A stretch of 64,000 bases of DNA from Halalkalicoccus paucihalophilus (GTDB lineage Archaea > Halobacteriota > Halobacteria > Halobacteriales > Halalkalicoccaceae): assembly GCF_001593955.1 (NCBI RefSeq), contig NZ_LTAZ01000001.1:372001-436000 (forward strand), given 5' to 3'. How positions within the stretch are numbered: position 1 is the stretch's first letter; each line of letters begins with the position of its first letter. Both the position numbers and the translations under genes were made by a program. The notes under the pieces are model-generated. The model had not been told where the DNA came from, did no database searches, and saw nothing but the letters and a program-made list of their open reading frames with translations. Positions 26,800 through 35,412 of this stretch are shown one piece after another.

Positions 26800-28152
26800 C
26801 TACGGATCGTGCCTCTCGGGACGGTCGCGGCGGCGGGCCCGCCCGCGTTCAACCGCGTAACTCGCGCCGATCGCGCCAAGGGCCGCCGTCCCTCCCACGC
26901 CGGTCGTGAGGGCCGCACTCCCGTCGTCGATCGTCACCGCGTAGCGTTCGGTCTCGCCGGCCGCGATCGTACCCTCGATCGTCTCGTCGAGGAACCCGTG
27001 ATACCTGTCGCCGACGTAGACGTCGAGGGCGTACTCGCTGGCGCCTCGGCCAGTCAGTGCGATCCGGTACGTTCCATCGGACACCCCATAGCGGTAGTGG
27101 AGCGGTTCGGGGCCGGTAGTCCGTTCGAGTCGCCGTCCCGTCTGATCGACGACGACCGTCTCGACTGCGGGGTCCGCCGCGACGAACAGGGTCGTCCCGA
27201 ACACGCGCTCGGAGAGCGATTTCCCGCCCCTGAGCGGTCCGGAGGGATCGCGCCGGGCGCGGATCAACCGGTCGTACTCGTTGTGAACGAACTGGTCGTA
27301 ACCCGCGCCGTACTCGACGGGCTGGGGAACCGGCGTCTCGCCGCTCGTGTCGATCTCGACGGTGTAGGTGAACTCCGCGTAGGTCTCGGCGGTGTAGTTG
27401 GGGTTGTACGCGAGCAGCACGATCCGATCGGGGTGGCGCTCGTAGTCGTAAACGAGCACCTGATGCGAGCGGACCGACTCCTCCGAAAACAGCGTGATCG
27501 CGGCGGTGCCGAAGGCGTCGACCGCCGCCAGTAGATCCGCGAGTTGCGAGTCGTAATCGATCAGCGAGGCGTCGAGCAGGGCGTACCGCCCGAGCCATGC
27601 GTGAAAATCGACGTACTGTGCGGTCTGGTACTCGACGAGATCGTCGAGGATCGGCGTCTCCTCGATGGATTGCGGGGCGTTCGGGTGGGCGATCTCGCTC
27701 GCCGTATCGAAGCCGCCGGGAATCGTCTCGGGGCGTTCGAAATATCGCTGTGCGGCGAAGACCATCCCGTAGCAGTAGCCGTTGGTTCGGACCGCTTCGA
27801 GCAGTCCTTCGCGAGCGTGCCGAGAGAACCCATCGACGAACCCGCCGGGAAACTCCGAGATCGGGCGGTCGAACACGTTCTCGAACGACTCACGCCACCC
27901 GTCGTCGACGGTGTCGGGCACCGTTCCGGGATACGGCCCCTCGCGTACGCGCCAGTTATAAAACCCGAAACCGTGACGGGTCGGATCGAACGTCCGGTCG
28001 GCCGTCGACCCGACACTTCCCGTCTTCGACCCGCCAAGTTCCGGGGTGATCGCCGTGGCGGCCACCGAGACGGCAGCCAGAACCGATCGGCGTGTCACAC
28101 CACGACCATCCTCGTTGGGAGAGGAACACCGCCTCGGTTCAGGACCGCTCAC
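26800..28152 (-). CDS. Secreted protein with twin-arginine-type signal and possible papain-like Cys-His-Asn site
   Basis: 450 residues, GTG start; a GTG 54 bp further in is the alternative. The N-terminus has GVTRRSVLAAVSVAATAITPELGG split by a twin-arginine motif, suggesting Tat export. A conserved-looking NGYCYGMVFAAQRYFE (Cys near 122), then SHQVLVYDYERHP and LAYNPNY provide Cys, His and Asn in the order of papain-fold peptidases. The C-terminal part is beta-rich, followed by a hydrophobic stretch and an Arg-rich end (RGRARRRDRPERHDP), which may anchor it. Not recognised as a named family; peptidase activity is inference. Confidence 0.65.
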   Translation of the reverse strand: MSGPEPRRCSSPNEDGRGVTRRSVLAAVSVAATAITPELGGSKTGSVGSTADRTFDPTRHGFGFYNWRVREGPYPGTVPDTVDDGWRESFENVFDRPISEFPGGFVDGFSRHAREGLLEAVRTNGYCYGMVFAAQRYFERPETIPGGFDTASEIAHPNAPQSIEETPILDDLVEYQTAQYVDFHAWLGRYALLDASLIDYDSQLADLLAAVDAFGTAAITLFSEESVRSHQVLVYDYERHPDRIVLLAYNPNYTAETYAEFTYTVEIDTSGETPVPQPVEYGAGYDQFVHNEYDRLIRARRDPSGPLRGGKSLSERVFGTTLFVAADPAVETVVVDQTGRRLERTTGPEPLHYRYGVSDGTYRIALTGRGASEYALDVYVGDRYHGFLDETIEGTIAAGETERYAVTIDDGSAALTTGVGGTAALGAIGASYAVERGRARRRDRPERHDP

Positions 28153-28287
28153 GATCGATCACGTCACAAACAAAACAGAATTAATATATAAAATATAGAT
28201 AACTTTAGGGTGCGCCCGGACGGTTACCCCGTAGTAAGGGCGGCGGATCGTAACCCCTTTAACCGGAACCGGCATATGCTGAAGTGA

Positions 28288-28360
28288 GTCCTGGTAGGGT
28301 AGTGGACCATCCTACGGGCTTGCGGAGCCTGTGACCGGAGTTCAAATCTCCGTCAGGACG
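28288..28360 (+). tRNA. tRNA-Arg (GCG)
   Basis: 73 nt. Acceptor GTCCTGG pairs with TCAGGAC, anticodon stem CGGGC/GCCTG encloses TTGCGGA (anticodon GCG, 28322-28324), T arm CGGAG-TTCAAAT-CTCCG. No encoded CCA and no intron. The anticodon reads CGC/CGU arginine codons. Confidence 0.93.
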
Positions 28361-28742
28361 TTTTCACGGCGCAATAAAGCGATCGACAGGGACGACTGCG
28401 CCGTGAAAGCACGCGGAGATTTGAGCAGAGACTCAGGACGTCCGCTGGCGCTCACGGCCTGACGTGCCTCCCGCTCGCTTCGCTCACGTGAAACTCCTCG
28501 CGGAGCGGTAAGCAGGAAGTAACGCGAACAAGCGCAGTGAAACAGTCGAGTTTCACTGGGCCTCAGTGCGTTTTCGGGGGAGGGGACGGCGGGGAGGCCG
28601 TATACGATCCGGGAACCGCTGGACCGGTTTTATGGTACCCCTACTGTGACTTTCGGTCAAGTGGGCTGGCCGTTATCATCAGCCATAATTACTTAACTAG
28701 ATAACAAAAAGATATATGCTGTGGTATTACCACACATGGTGT
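28361..28742. other. 382-bp region downstream of tRNA-Arg with tRNA-like remnant and inverted repeats
   Basis: No protein gene is supported. A 12-bp inverted repeat (28362-28373 with 28397-28408) follows the tRNA. Just after it, CGGAGATTTGAGC (28413-28425) is the reverse complement of the tRNA T-arm with one mismatch, and TCAGGACG (28433-28440) repeats the tRNA 3' end. Arms GTGAAACTC (28498) and GAGTTTCAC (28548) form another pair. The right end is the AT-rich promoter of the next small gene. Confidence 0.6.
28711..28734 (+). promoter_or_regulatory. TATA element with overlapping operator-like palindrome
   Basis: GATATAT (28711-28717) lies about 29 bp before ATG 28743. Directly behind it, TGTGGTA-T-TACCACA (28720-28734) is a perfect 15-bp palindrome around one base. 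A protein bound here would block transcription initiation, so it is a candidate operator. Confidence 0.55.
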
Positions 28743-28880
28743 ATGCACGAGCACTACTGTGGGTGGTGTGGGGCAAAGACCGTCGGGTCCTACGATCAGG
28801 GGGAAGACACGTGGGTCTGTGGGATCTGCCATAGCGCCGATCGCATCCCCGGGTCCGCGGGTTCCTACGGTCTCTCGTAA
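28743..28880 (+). CDS. Small zinc-finger protein, 45 residues
   Basis: ATG 28743, TAA 28878-28880. MHEHYCGWCGAKTVG gives the first CxxC pair and DTWVCGICHSADR the second, a compact four-cysteine zinc ribbon followed by a Gly/Ser tail. Too short for most gene finders, but the promoter, palindrome and two CxxC pairs support it. Possibly a regulator of its own palindromic operator; that is inference. Confidence 0.65.
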   Translation: MHEHYCGWCGAKTVGSYDQGEDTWVCGICHSADRIPGSAGSYGLS

Positions 28881-28904
28881 CTGCCCGCGGGCCGTCTGAA
28901 GGCC

Positions 28905-29051
28905 CTACAGGAGGAACGAGACGACCGCGAGGACCAAGAACGCGATGATGAGCCATTTGGCGATCGTCATCGACATTCCTGCGATTCCGCCAGCACCGAG
29001 AGCACCGGCGACGATCGCGAGGACGAAAAACAGGATCGCGAGCTCAAGCAT
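28905..29051 (-). CDS. DUF1328-type small membrane protein, 48 residues
   Basis: ATG 29051, TAG 28905-28907. [22 protein letters not shown] followed by a short polar turn and [17 protein letters not shown] gives two membrane helices. This matches the YtjA/DUF1328 pattern (A-x-x-F-x-x-A-I-x-A-x-L-G-x-G-G-x-A). Role in bacteria and archaea is unknown, often stress linked. Convergent with the small zinc-finger gene. Confidence 0.78.
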   Translation of the reverse strand: MLELAILFFVLAIVAGALGAGGIAGMSMTIAKWLIIAFLVLAVVSFLL

Positions 29052-29237
29052 GGCTCACGCCTCCCAGTCCGTTCGTGGCGCTCGATCGTCGGGACGGTGT
29101 CCGTCGACCGACATGAGTGATATCCATTCCACTCCCATTGAGTACTATCGATTACAAGACAGTCGGTGCTTGCTCCTGCAACCCAATTATATAGGACGAA
29201 CCGATACACGCTACTCGCCGCGGAACGAAGGTCCTGT

Positions 29238-29858
29238 ATGGATCGCGCGCTTCGAACCGGAATCGCCCTCTACAACGCCGGCTACCATCACGCCGCCCAC
29301 GACGCGTGGGAACCGGTATGGCTCGAACTCCCCGACGGTGAGGACGAGCGGCTACTCCACGGGTTGATCCAGTACACCGCCGCGATCCACCACGCCCGGA
29401 CCCGCAACTGGGCGGGCACGATCGGGCTCGCAGTGAGCGCTCGCGAGTATCTCACCGACCTTCCGGAGGCGTATCGCGGCGTCGACCTCGTCCCCGTCCG
29501 ACGGACGCTCGATGCGCTCGGGAGCGACCCCGAGTGGATCGAACGGGCGCGTCCGCCGCGACTCACCCATCGAGGGGAACCCGTGTCGCCCTCCGCCCTC
29601 GACACCGAGGAGTGCCTACTGGCCGCACCGATTCTCGCATCGGCCGGGGGTTACGACGCGGCACTCGTCGAGCGGGCCCGTGGATACGCACGCGAGGGAC
29701 TCGAGACCGGCGAATCGAACCCGTTTCTCGCGCTCTGTACGGATTTCGTTCGGGAGCCAGCCCAGCGCGATCTCGTCTACGGGCGACTCTCGGATCACGT
29801 CTCCCGGCGACGCTCGCGCGAGCGTGACGTCGAGGGGCTGTTCGATCCCCACAGGTGA
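29238..29858 (+). CDS. DUF309 family protein
   Basis: 206 residues from MDRALRTGIALYNAGYHHAAHDAWE. The HxAHDAWEPVW...LLHGLIQYTAAIHHA arrangement is the DUF309 signature (helical bundle, conserved His/Glu, possible metal site). Biochemical role unknown. A TATA-like element (AATTATATAGG, about 29184-29194) is further upstream than usual, so a leader of roughly 20 nt, or the in-frame ATG at 29166, cannot be excluded. Confidence 0.8.
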   Translation: MDRALRTGIALYNAGYHHAAHDAWEPVWLELPDGEDERLLHGLIQYTAAIHHARTRNWAGTIGLAVSAREYLTDLPEAYRGVDLVPVRRTLDALGSDPEWIERARPPRLTHRGEPVSPSALDTEECLLAAPILASAGGYDAALVERARGYAREGLETGESNPFLALCTDFVREPAQRDLVYGRLSDHVSRRRSRERDVEGLFDPHR

Positions 29859-29891
29859 CGGCATCGGTCGGTCAAAACGGGACGGAAGCGT

Positions 29892-30638
29892 TCAGTCGGT
29901 GTAGTTGGCGGAGTTGTCCTGTGGGTCGTATCCGAGTACCTCGCGGGCGCGCTCGATCGAGTAGTACTTGCGGTCGTTGTCGGAGATACCGTAGACGATC
30001 TCGTAGTCGTACTCGGCTTCGAGACAGCACTCGAAGAGGTGTGCACAGTCGCGATGGCTGAGCCACATCGCCTGGCCGCGCTCGTAGTCCTTGGGGGGAT
30101 GGTCCTTCGTGAGGTTGCCGATTCGGACACAGGCGACGCTCAGGCCGTGTTCGTCGTGAAAAAAGCGCCCGAGCGACTCGCCGGCGGCCTTCGAGACGCC
30201 GTAGCGGTTGCCGGGTCGGGGGAGTTCGGTGCCGTCGAGGAGGAACTTGTCGTCCGGCCGGTAGATGTTAGGGGTGCGTGCCTCGGTCTCGTAGGCCCCG
30301 ACCGCGTGGTTCGAGGAGGCGAAGGCGAACGTCTCGACGCCGGCGTCGACTGCCGCCTCCATGACGGTGTGGGTGCCGTCGATGTTGTTCCGGAGGACGC
30401 TGTCCCACGGCGCTTCCGGTCGCGGGTCGCCCGCCAGATGGATCACCGCACCGACGCCGTCCATGGCCTCGCGGACGGTCTCCTCGTCGGTGATGTCCCC
30501 GACGACGAACTCGCCCGGCGGGTCCTCGGCCGGCGGTTCACGGTCGAACAAGCGCCACTCGTAGGCCCCGGCGAGCCTGTCGAGAATCGCGCGGCCGACC
30601 CGCCCCTCGGAGCCGGTCAGCAAGACGGGAGCGTCCAT
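29892..30638 (-). CDS. azf: NAD-dependent glucose-6-phosphate dehydrogenase (Azf, SDR/epimerase fold)
   Basis: 248 residues. Rossmann motif LLTGSEGRVGRAILDRLAG, GAVIHLAGDPRPEAPWDSVL, catalytic YGVSK (YxxxK) and AFASSNHAVGAYETEA closely match the haloarchaeal NAD+-dependent glucose-6-phosphate dehydrogenase that feeds the oxidative pentose phosphate pathway. Sugar-acid (uronate) dehydrogenase is the alternative within the same family. The C-terminus ISDNDRKYYSIERAREVLGY is also typical. Confidence 0.82.
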   Translation of the reverse strand: MDAPVLLTGSEGRVGRAILDRLAGAYEWRLFDREPPAEDPPGEFVVGDITDEETVREAMDGVGAVIHLAGDPRPEAPWDSVLRNNIDGTHTVMEAAVDAGVETFAFASSNHAVGAYETEARTPNIYRPDDKFLLDGTELPRPGNRYGVSKAAGESLGRFFHDEHGLSVACVRIGNLTKDHPPKDYERGQAMWLSHRDCAHLFECCLEAEYDYEIVYGISDNDRKYYSIERAREVLGYDPQDNSANYTD

Positions 30639-30716
30639 TCAGGTTGAGGGTCGCCACCGACCACTAAGAAACGTGCGATTCGAGGCGCTGTGTCGCCCCA
30701 AACGACGAACGAGGTG

Positions 30717-31328
30717 TTACTGCGAGAGGCGGGCGAACGCGAGGTTGCCGCTGATGTTCTTGATGTAGATGTTCACCACGTCGCCCTCCTGTGCGCCCGG
30801 AACGAAGATGGTGTAGTTGCCCCGCTCGGCGACGCCGTCGCCCTTCCGACCCGTGCCGGTGATCTTGACCTCGTAGGTCTGGCCCTCCTCGACGGCGTCG
30901 CGCTGTTGGGTCTGGGTGGTCTGGGTGCGTTTCGTGACCGGTCGGAACGCCCCACAGGCGTCACAGCGCAACATCGGGGTGCGGTCCTCGCGCACGAGGC
31001 GGGTATCGGGGAGCCCACACTCCGAACACCGGACGTACTCCTCGACATAGCTCGAAACCGCGGCGTCGAGATCGGGGCCACTGAAATTGCCGTTGTACCG
31101 CCCGCGGCCGTTCTCGAACTTGCCGCTGGTACCGAGTTCGCGCTGGATGAACCGGTGGAGGTGTTCTGCCTCCCGGTTCAGCGTGTCGGCGATATCGCCG
31201 AGGTTCGTCAGCCGGGTGAAGGCACCGTCCTTCTGTGCTTGGGCGTCGGGGATCGAGAGCCGCTCGCTGTTTCCTTTGATGTCCGGGACCTCGTCCATCG
31301 CCCTGTCGAGGCTTGCGCTGTAGTCCAT
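30717..31328 (-). CDS. Translation initiation factor aIF-2 beta with C-terminal TRAM domain
   Basis: 203 residues, start MDYSASLDRAMDEVPD. The helix-turn-helix core of aIF-2beta (FTRLTNLGDIADTLNREAEH) precedes a C4 zinc ribbon (CSECGLPDTRLVRED...LRCDACGAF). Residues ~142-203 form a TRAM domain (YEVKITGTGRKGDGVAERG), an RNA-binding module fused in haloarchaea. It joins aIF-2 alpha and gamma to bring initiator tRNA to the ribosome. Confidence 0.92.
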   Translation of the reverse strand: MDYSASLDRAMDEVPDIKGNSERLSIPDAQAQKDGAFTRLTNLGDIADTLNREAEHLHRFIQRELGTSGKFENGRGRYNGNFSGPDLDAAVSSYVEEYVRCSECGLPDTRLVREDRTPMLRCDACGAFRPVTKRTQTTQTQQRDAVEEGQTYEVKITGTGRKGDGVAERGNYTIFVPGAQEGDVVNIYIKNISGNLAFARLSQ

Positions 31329-31424
31329 ACCGAAAGAACGGATCGCGGGCGTATAGGCGCTTCGTGACACCGTGGCCCACCCACGCACCGAAAACGCCTT
31401 TCCCCGAACCCCCCACACACCGGT

Positions 31425-31766
31425 ATGCCAACCGACAGCGAGATCGCCTGCTTCGAGGCCGGTATCAAGTTCGGCACGCTCTATCACCAGTTTACGGGAA
31501 CCCCGGTCGACCACGAGAGCGCCCCCGGCCTAGAGCGCGCGATGGAGGAGGCCATCGAGAACCAGCCCCACTGCACCGAGGCCTCGATAACCGTCCACGA
31601 CGACCGCCTCGACGACGCCATCGACCCCGAGATCGGCTACACCGAACTCCAGGGACCGCTGATGGACGCCGAAATCACCGTCGAGTACGAAGGTGTGACG
31701 GTGCGGACGAAAATGGAACTCGAGGACGGCTACCCCAGAATGCGGGTTCGGAACGTCGAGGGGTGA
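31425..31766 (+). CDS. mptD: Archaeal dihydroneopterin aldolase family protein (MptD-like)
   Basis: 113 residues. The start ACFEAGIKFGTLYHQFTGTPV and the C-terminal half GYTELQGPLMDAEITVEYEGVTVRTKMELEDGYPRMRV match the archaeal MptD family (DUF372), which cleaves dihydroneopterin to 6-hydroxymethyl-dihydropterin for pterin biosynthesis. It is unrelated to bacterial FolB. Monocistronic. Confidence 0.85.
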   Translation: MPTDSEIACFEAGIKFGTLYHQFTGTPVDHESAPGLERAMEEAIENQPHCTEASITVHDDRLDDAIDPEIGYTELQGPLMDAEITVEYEGVTVRTKMELEDGYPRMRVRNVEG

Positions 31767-31827
31767 CGGTTCACTTTCACCGTGCGGTCGGGTCACTATT
31801 AAACCAACGGGGGTCGAATCGTTCGCC

Positions 31828-32289
31828 ATGAGCCAGTCGACCTTGGACGACGACGAACTACTCGGCGAGGCCGCAAGCGAGATCCGCGCGGACGTCGAGG
31901 CGAACATGGATGCCGCGAGAAGCGAACTGCCGAGCGCCGACGCCATCTGGAATGTCGACGCCGAGAACACTCTGGGTGTGCTTAATTCGCTGAAATCCTC
32001 GCTCGATACCGGCGACGCGGCGGAGAACCTCCGCGATGCGCGCAAGTGGTTCATGGTCGGGGAGCGGGCTGACGCCTTCGAGGATCCCGAATCGCTCGAA
32101 GAGGAACTCGACGATCTCGCCGCGCTCATCGAAACCGTCGATGACGCTCACGACCAAGTGGGCGGGCTCGCGAGCACCGTCCCCGAGCTTCGCGGGGAGC
32201 TAGAGGACGCCGGCGCAGGCGAGGAAAGCGAGGCGGACGATAAGGAGAGCGTGGAAGACGACGAGGACGCAGACGAAAACGAGGAGTGA
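31828..32289 (+). CDS. Haloarchaeal DUF5790-like acidic helical protein
   Basis: 153 residues beginning MSQSTLDDDELLGEAASEIR. Predicted helices with an ARKWFMVGERADAFED segment are followed by a long Asp/Glu tail (residues ~125-153). The family is small, haloarchaea-specific and without known function; the DUF number is from memory. CTATTAAACC 29-38 bp before the start may serve as TATA element. Confidence 0.7.
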   Translation: MSQSTLDDDELLGEAASEIRADVEANMDAARSELPSADAIWNVDAENTLGVLNSLKSSLDTGDAAENLRDARKWFMVGERADAFEDPESLEEELDDLAALIETVDDAHDQVGGLASTVPELRGELEDAGAGEESEADDKESVEDDEDADENEE

Positions 32290-32297
32290 CCGGTCAA

Positions 32298-33032
32298 TCA
32301 GCGTTTTCGGGTGTCGTACTCCCGGCCCTCGATCGCCTCCATGAGTTCGACCAGCGCCGCACTCGCGAGCGCGAGCAGTTCCTCACCCCGTTTCGCTGAG
32401 CCCTCCCCGGGGTCGCCGACGACGCCGTTTTCGGTGAACTCCGCCGAATCGACCGCGAGGTTCACCCGCGAGACCCACTCGCCCCAGCGCTCTGCGGCCC
32501 CTTCGCGGGCCTCCTCGATCCGATCCTCCCGGACGAGATCGGGTTCGATCCACCGCAACAAGGCGGTTTCGAGCGGGCCGCCGTGACCCATATCCGTTCG
32601 CTGGTCGCCGACGCCCTCGAACCACGTATAGGGAACAGCGTTGGCGGCGTCGTGTCGCGATATCGTCGCACAGACCTCGCCCAAAGCGGGGACGTTCCCG
32701 CCGTGGCCGTTGACGACGATTACCCGATCCCAGCCGTGAAAGGCGAGGCTCGCGACCGTCTCGCGCACGTAGGCCCGAAAGGTGTCGGGGCTCACCCAGA
32801 GCGTTCCCGTGAAGTGGCGGTGTTCTTCTGCGACTCCGACCGGAATCGCGGGCGCGACGACAACCTCGCCGTCGTAGGCCTCGCTTGCGGCCTCGGCGAC
32901 TGCTTTTGCTGTACTGGCGTCGGTTCCCAGCGGGGCGTGGGGACCGTGCTGTTCGGTGCTGCCGACCGGCAGGAGGGCCAGGTCTGTCTCCGCGTCGGCG
33001 GCGTCGGTCCAGGTGGCCTCCGAGAGGTGCAT
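32298..33032 (-). CDS. Creatininase family hydrolase (possibly ArfB-type formamide hydrolase)
   Basis: 244 residues. Metal ligands of the creatininase fold are visible: LPVGSTEQHGPHAPLGTD (Glu, His, Asp), VNGHGGN (His) and GHGGPLETALL (Glu). In archaea a member (ArfB) opens the formamide in flavin and deazaflavin biosynthesis, and haloarchaea carry one such gene. The specific role is inferred; creatinine or mycofactocin-type hydrolysis are alternatives. Confidence 0.8.
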   Translation of the reverse strand: MHLSEATWTDAADAETDLALLPVGSTEQHGPHAPLGTDASTAKAVAEAASEAYDGEVVVAPAIPVGVAEEHRHFTGTLWVSPDTFRAYVRETVASLAFHGWDRVIVVNGHGGNVPALGEVCATISRHDAANAVPYTWFEGVGDQRTDMGHGGPLETALLRWIEPDLVREDRIEEAREGAAERWGEWVSRVNLAVDSAEFTENGVVGDPGEGSAKRGEELLALASAALVELMEAIEGREYDTRKR

Positions 33033-33118
33033 GCGGGCAGGTCGCGGGGCGGCGAGTTAGTTCCGGCGGTGCCTGCAGGAGGAACCGTTTTGTGTGCGGG
33101 CAGCGACGTTCGAGTGCT

Positions 33119-33451
33119 ATGAGCGACGACGATTCCAGAGAGCAGGGCGTCGAGTTCGGCGAGTTCGAGGAGACCATGGAGAGCCTCGACTACCCGATCG
33201 ACCACGACGAGTTGCTCGACGAACACGGCGACGACGAACTCGAACTTTCGGGCGAGACGACGACCCTCTCGGAGGTCCTCGAACCCGTTCAGGACGACGA
33301 CCAGACCTACGAGACCGAGGAGGACTTAGAGACGATGATCATGAACATGGTCGGCGACGACGCCGTCGGCCGCGAGGGCTACAGCGATCGCGGCGGGTCG
33401 GCCGAATCCGAGGAAATGGACGAGGAGCGCGACGAACAGGAGTCGTTCTAG
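33119..33451 (+). CDS. Haloarchaeal DUF5789-like small acidic protein
   Basis: 110 residues, start MSDDDSREQGVEFGEFEETM. It contains LDYPIDHDELLDEHGDDELEL, a domain seen in other haloarchaeal proteins that may dimerise, then GDDAVGREGYSDRGG and an acidic end. Function unknown. Its TAG overlaps the stop of the convergent ABC gene in a CTAG tetramer (33448-33451). Confidence 0.7.
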   Translation: MSDDDSREQGVEFGEFEETMESLDYPIDHDELLDEHGDDELELSGETTTLSEVLEPVQDDDQTYETEEDLETMIMNMVGDDAVGREGYSDRGGSAESEEMDEERDEQESF

Positions 33452-35361
33452 TCGTCGCCCGCCTCGGTTCGGGCCTGACGTTTCGCGGCGCGCTCGATGA
33501 ACTCCTCGGGGAGTTCGTCGATCTCACCCGCCTGAACGCCCCAGAGATGGGCGTATAAGCCGCCGTTTTCCAGCAGTTCGTCGTGTTCGCCGCGTTCGAC
33601 GATCCGGCCGTCCTCGAGGACGACGATCCCCTCGGCGTCCTTGATCGTCGAGAGGCGGTGGGCGATGGCAAACGTCGTGCGATTTTCGGTGAGGTCGTCG
33701 AGCGAGCGCTGGATCAGCATCTCCGTTTCGGTGTCGACGTCACTGGTCGCCTCGTCGAGCACGAGGATCTCGGGGTCTTTGAGGATCGCCCGGGCGATCG
33801 AAACGCGCTGGCGCTGCCCGCCCGAGAGTTTGACGCCACGCTCGCCGACCATGGTGTCGTAGCCATTGGGCAGGTCGCTGATGAAATCGTGTGCCTCGGC
33901 GGCCTTGGCGGCCTCGACGACCGCCTCGTCGTCGGCGGTGAACGTCCCGTAGGCGATGTTCTCCCGGACGGTCCCGTAAAAGAGGAACGTGTCCTGACTG
34001 ACGTAGCCGATCGACTGGCGCAGGCTTCTGAGCGACACGTTACGGACGTCTTGGCCGTCGATCCGAATGGCGCCCGAATCGACGTCGTACATCCTGAGCA
34101 GGAGTTTCAATACGGTGGATTTGCCCGCCCCAGTGGGACCGACCAGCGCGGCGGTTTCGCCGGGTTCGACGGTGAAATCGATGTTCTCGACGATAGGGTC
34201 CTCGTCATAGCCGAAGGTCACGCCGTCGTATTCCACTCGCCCGTCCTCGACGACGAGGTCGGTGTCCGCGTCCTCGGCGAGCACGCCGGGTTCGTCCATC
34301 AGCCCGAAGATCCGGGCGCTCGAAGCGTCCGCACGCTGGTACATGTTGATTATCTGTCCGAACTGGGCCATCGGCCAGATGAGCTGCTGAGTCAGCGTGA
34401 TGAAGACGACGAAGTCCCCCACCGAGAGCGTTCCCGTAAGCGGACCGGGCGCGCCCGCGAAGATCCAGTAGCCCCCGACGAGGAACGTGAGGACGAATCC
34501 GACCCCCGAGATCGCCTGCAGTGTGGGAAAGAACTTGATCCGGGTCCAGATGGCGTCCCAGTTGGCGTCGTAGTACTCCATCGAGGCGTCGTCGACCCGG
34601 TCGTCCTCGTAGCGCTCGGTGTTGCTCGACTTGATGACCTGAATACCCCCGAGATTGTTCTCCAGTCGGGAGTTGAGCGAGCCGACCGTCGCGCGCATCT
34701 TCTTGTACTTCGGGCGGATGATCGTGATGAACGCGTAGGTGAAGGCGGCGATCAACGGAACGGGAACGAGCGCGACCAGTGCGAGCTGGGGGTTGAGCGT
34801 AAAGAGGATGGCAGCGATCGCGATCACCATCACGATCAGGCGGGAGGCGGAGTTCAACCCGTCGTTGAGGAACCGTTCGAGCTGGTTGACGTCGTTCGAG
34901 AGGATGGACATGAGCTCGCCGGTCTGTTTGTCCGAGAAGAACTCCATGCCCAGCCGTTGCATCTGGCTGTAGCTGTCGACACGGATCTCGTGGGTGATGT
35001 TCTGAGCCGAGGCGTTCCAGCCCCAGTTTCGCAACCAGTGAAAGACCGCACCGAGGAGGAACGACCCCGCGATGATCCCGACGGTCAGGGCGAACTGCCC
35101 CTCTTGGGTACTCGGCAGCCACGCGTCGGGGACGAACCGGAGGCTGAAGGCCTGCTCCTGCAAGAAGATCGAGTCGATCGCCAGCCCGAGCATCAGCGGC
35201 GGGATCAGATCCAGCAGACGGGCGACGAGGCTCGCGAGGATCCCGACGGCGTACTCGACGGTGTTGTCGAGACCGTACTCCCGAAAGAGCCGACGGATCG
35301 AGTCGTCCACCGTCGCCCGTTGTGCCTCGAACGGGTCGTCGTCTGCGTCGTGGACGGCCAT
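33448..35361 (-). CDS. ABC exporter, fused permease and ATPase
   Basis: 637 residues. Six membrane helices (residues ~30-340) contain the exporter coupling helix region TGELMSILSNDVNQLERF. The nucleotide-binding domain has Walker A GPTGAGKSTVLK, signature LSGGQRQRVS, Walker B ILVLDEATSDVD and switch AHRLST. It is of the MsbA/LmrA half-transporter type and must homodimerise. Substrate unknown; lipids or small toxic molecules are typical. Confidence 0.9.
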   Translation of the reverse strand: MAVHDADDDPFEAQRATVDDSIRRLFREYGLDNTVEYAVGILASLVARLLDLIPPLMLGLAIDSIFLQEQAFSLRFVPDAWLPSTQEGQFALTVGIIAGSFLLGAVFHWLRNWGWNASAQNITHEIRVDSYSQMQRLGMEFFSDKQTGELMSILSNDVNQLERFLNDGLNSASRLIVMVIAIAAILFTLNPQLALVALVPVPLIAAFTYAFITIIRPKYKKMRATVGSLNSRLENNLGGIQVIKSSNTERYEDDRVDDASMEYYDANWDAIWTRIKFFPTLQAISGVGFVLTFLVGGYWIFAGAPGPLTGTLSVGDFVVFITLTQQLIWPMAQFGQIINMYQRADASSARIFGLMDEPGVLAEDADTDLVVEDGRVEYDGVTFGYDEDPIVENIDFTVEPGETAALVGPTGAGKSTVLKLLLRMYDVDSGAIRIDGQDVRNVSLRSLRQSIGYVSQDTFLFYGTVRENIAYGTFTADDEAVVEAAKAAEAHDFISDLPNGYDTMVGERGVKLSGGQRQRVSIARAILKDPEILVLDEATSDVDTETEMLIQRSLDDLTENRTTFAIAHRLSTIKDAEGIVVLEDGRIVERGEHDELLENGGLYAHLWGVQAGEIDELPEEFIERAAKRQARTEAGDD

Positions 35362-35412
35362 TACCGCAGTTCGGGGATCTACGGTAAAAAGGGTTGTTGC
35401 GAACCGAAACCG

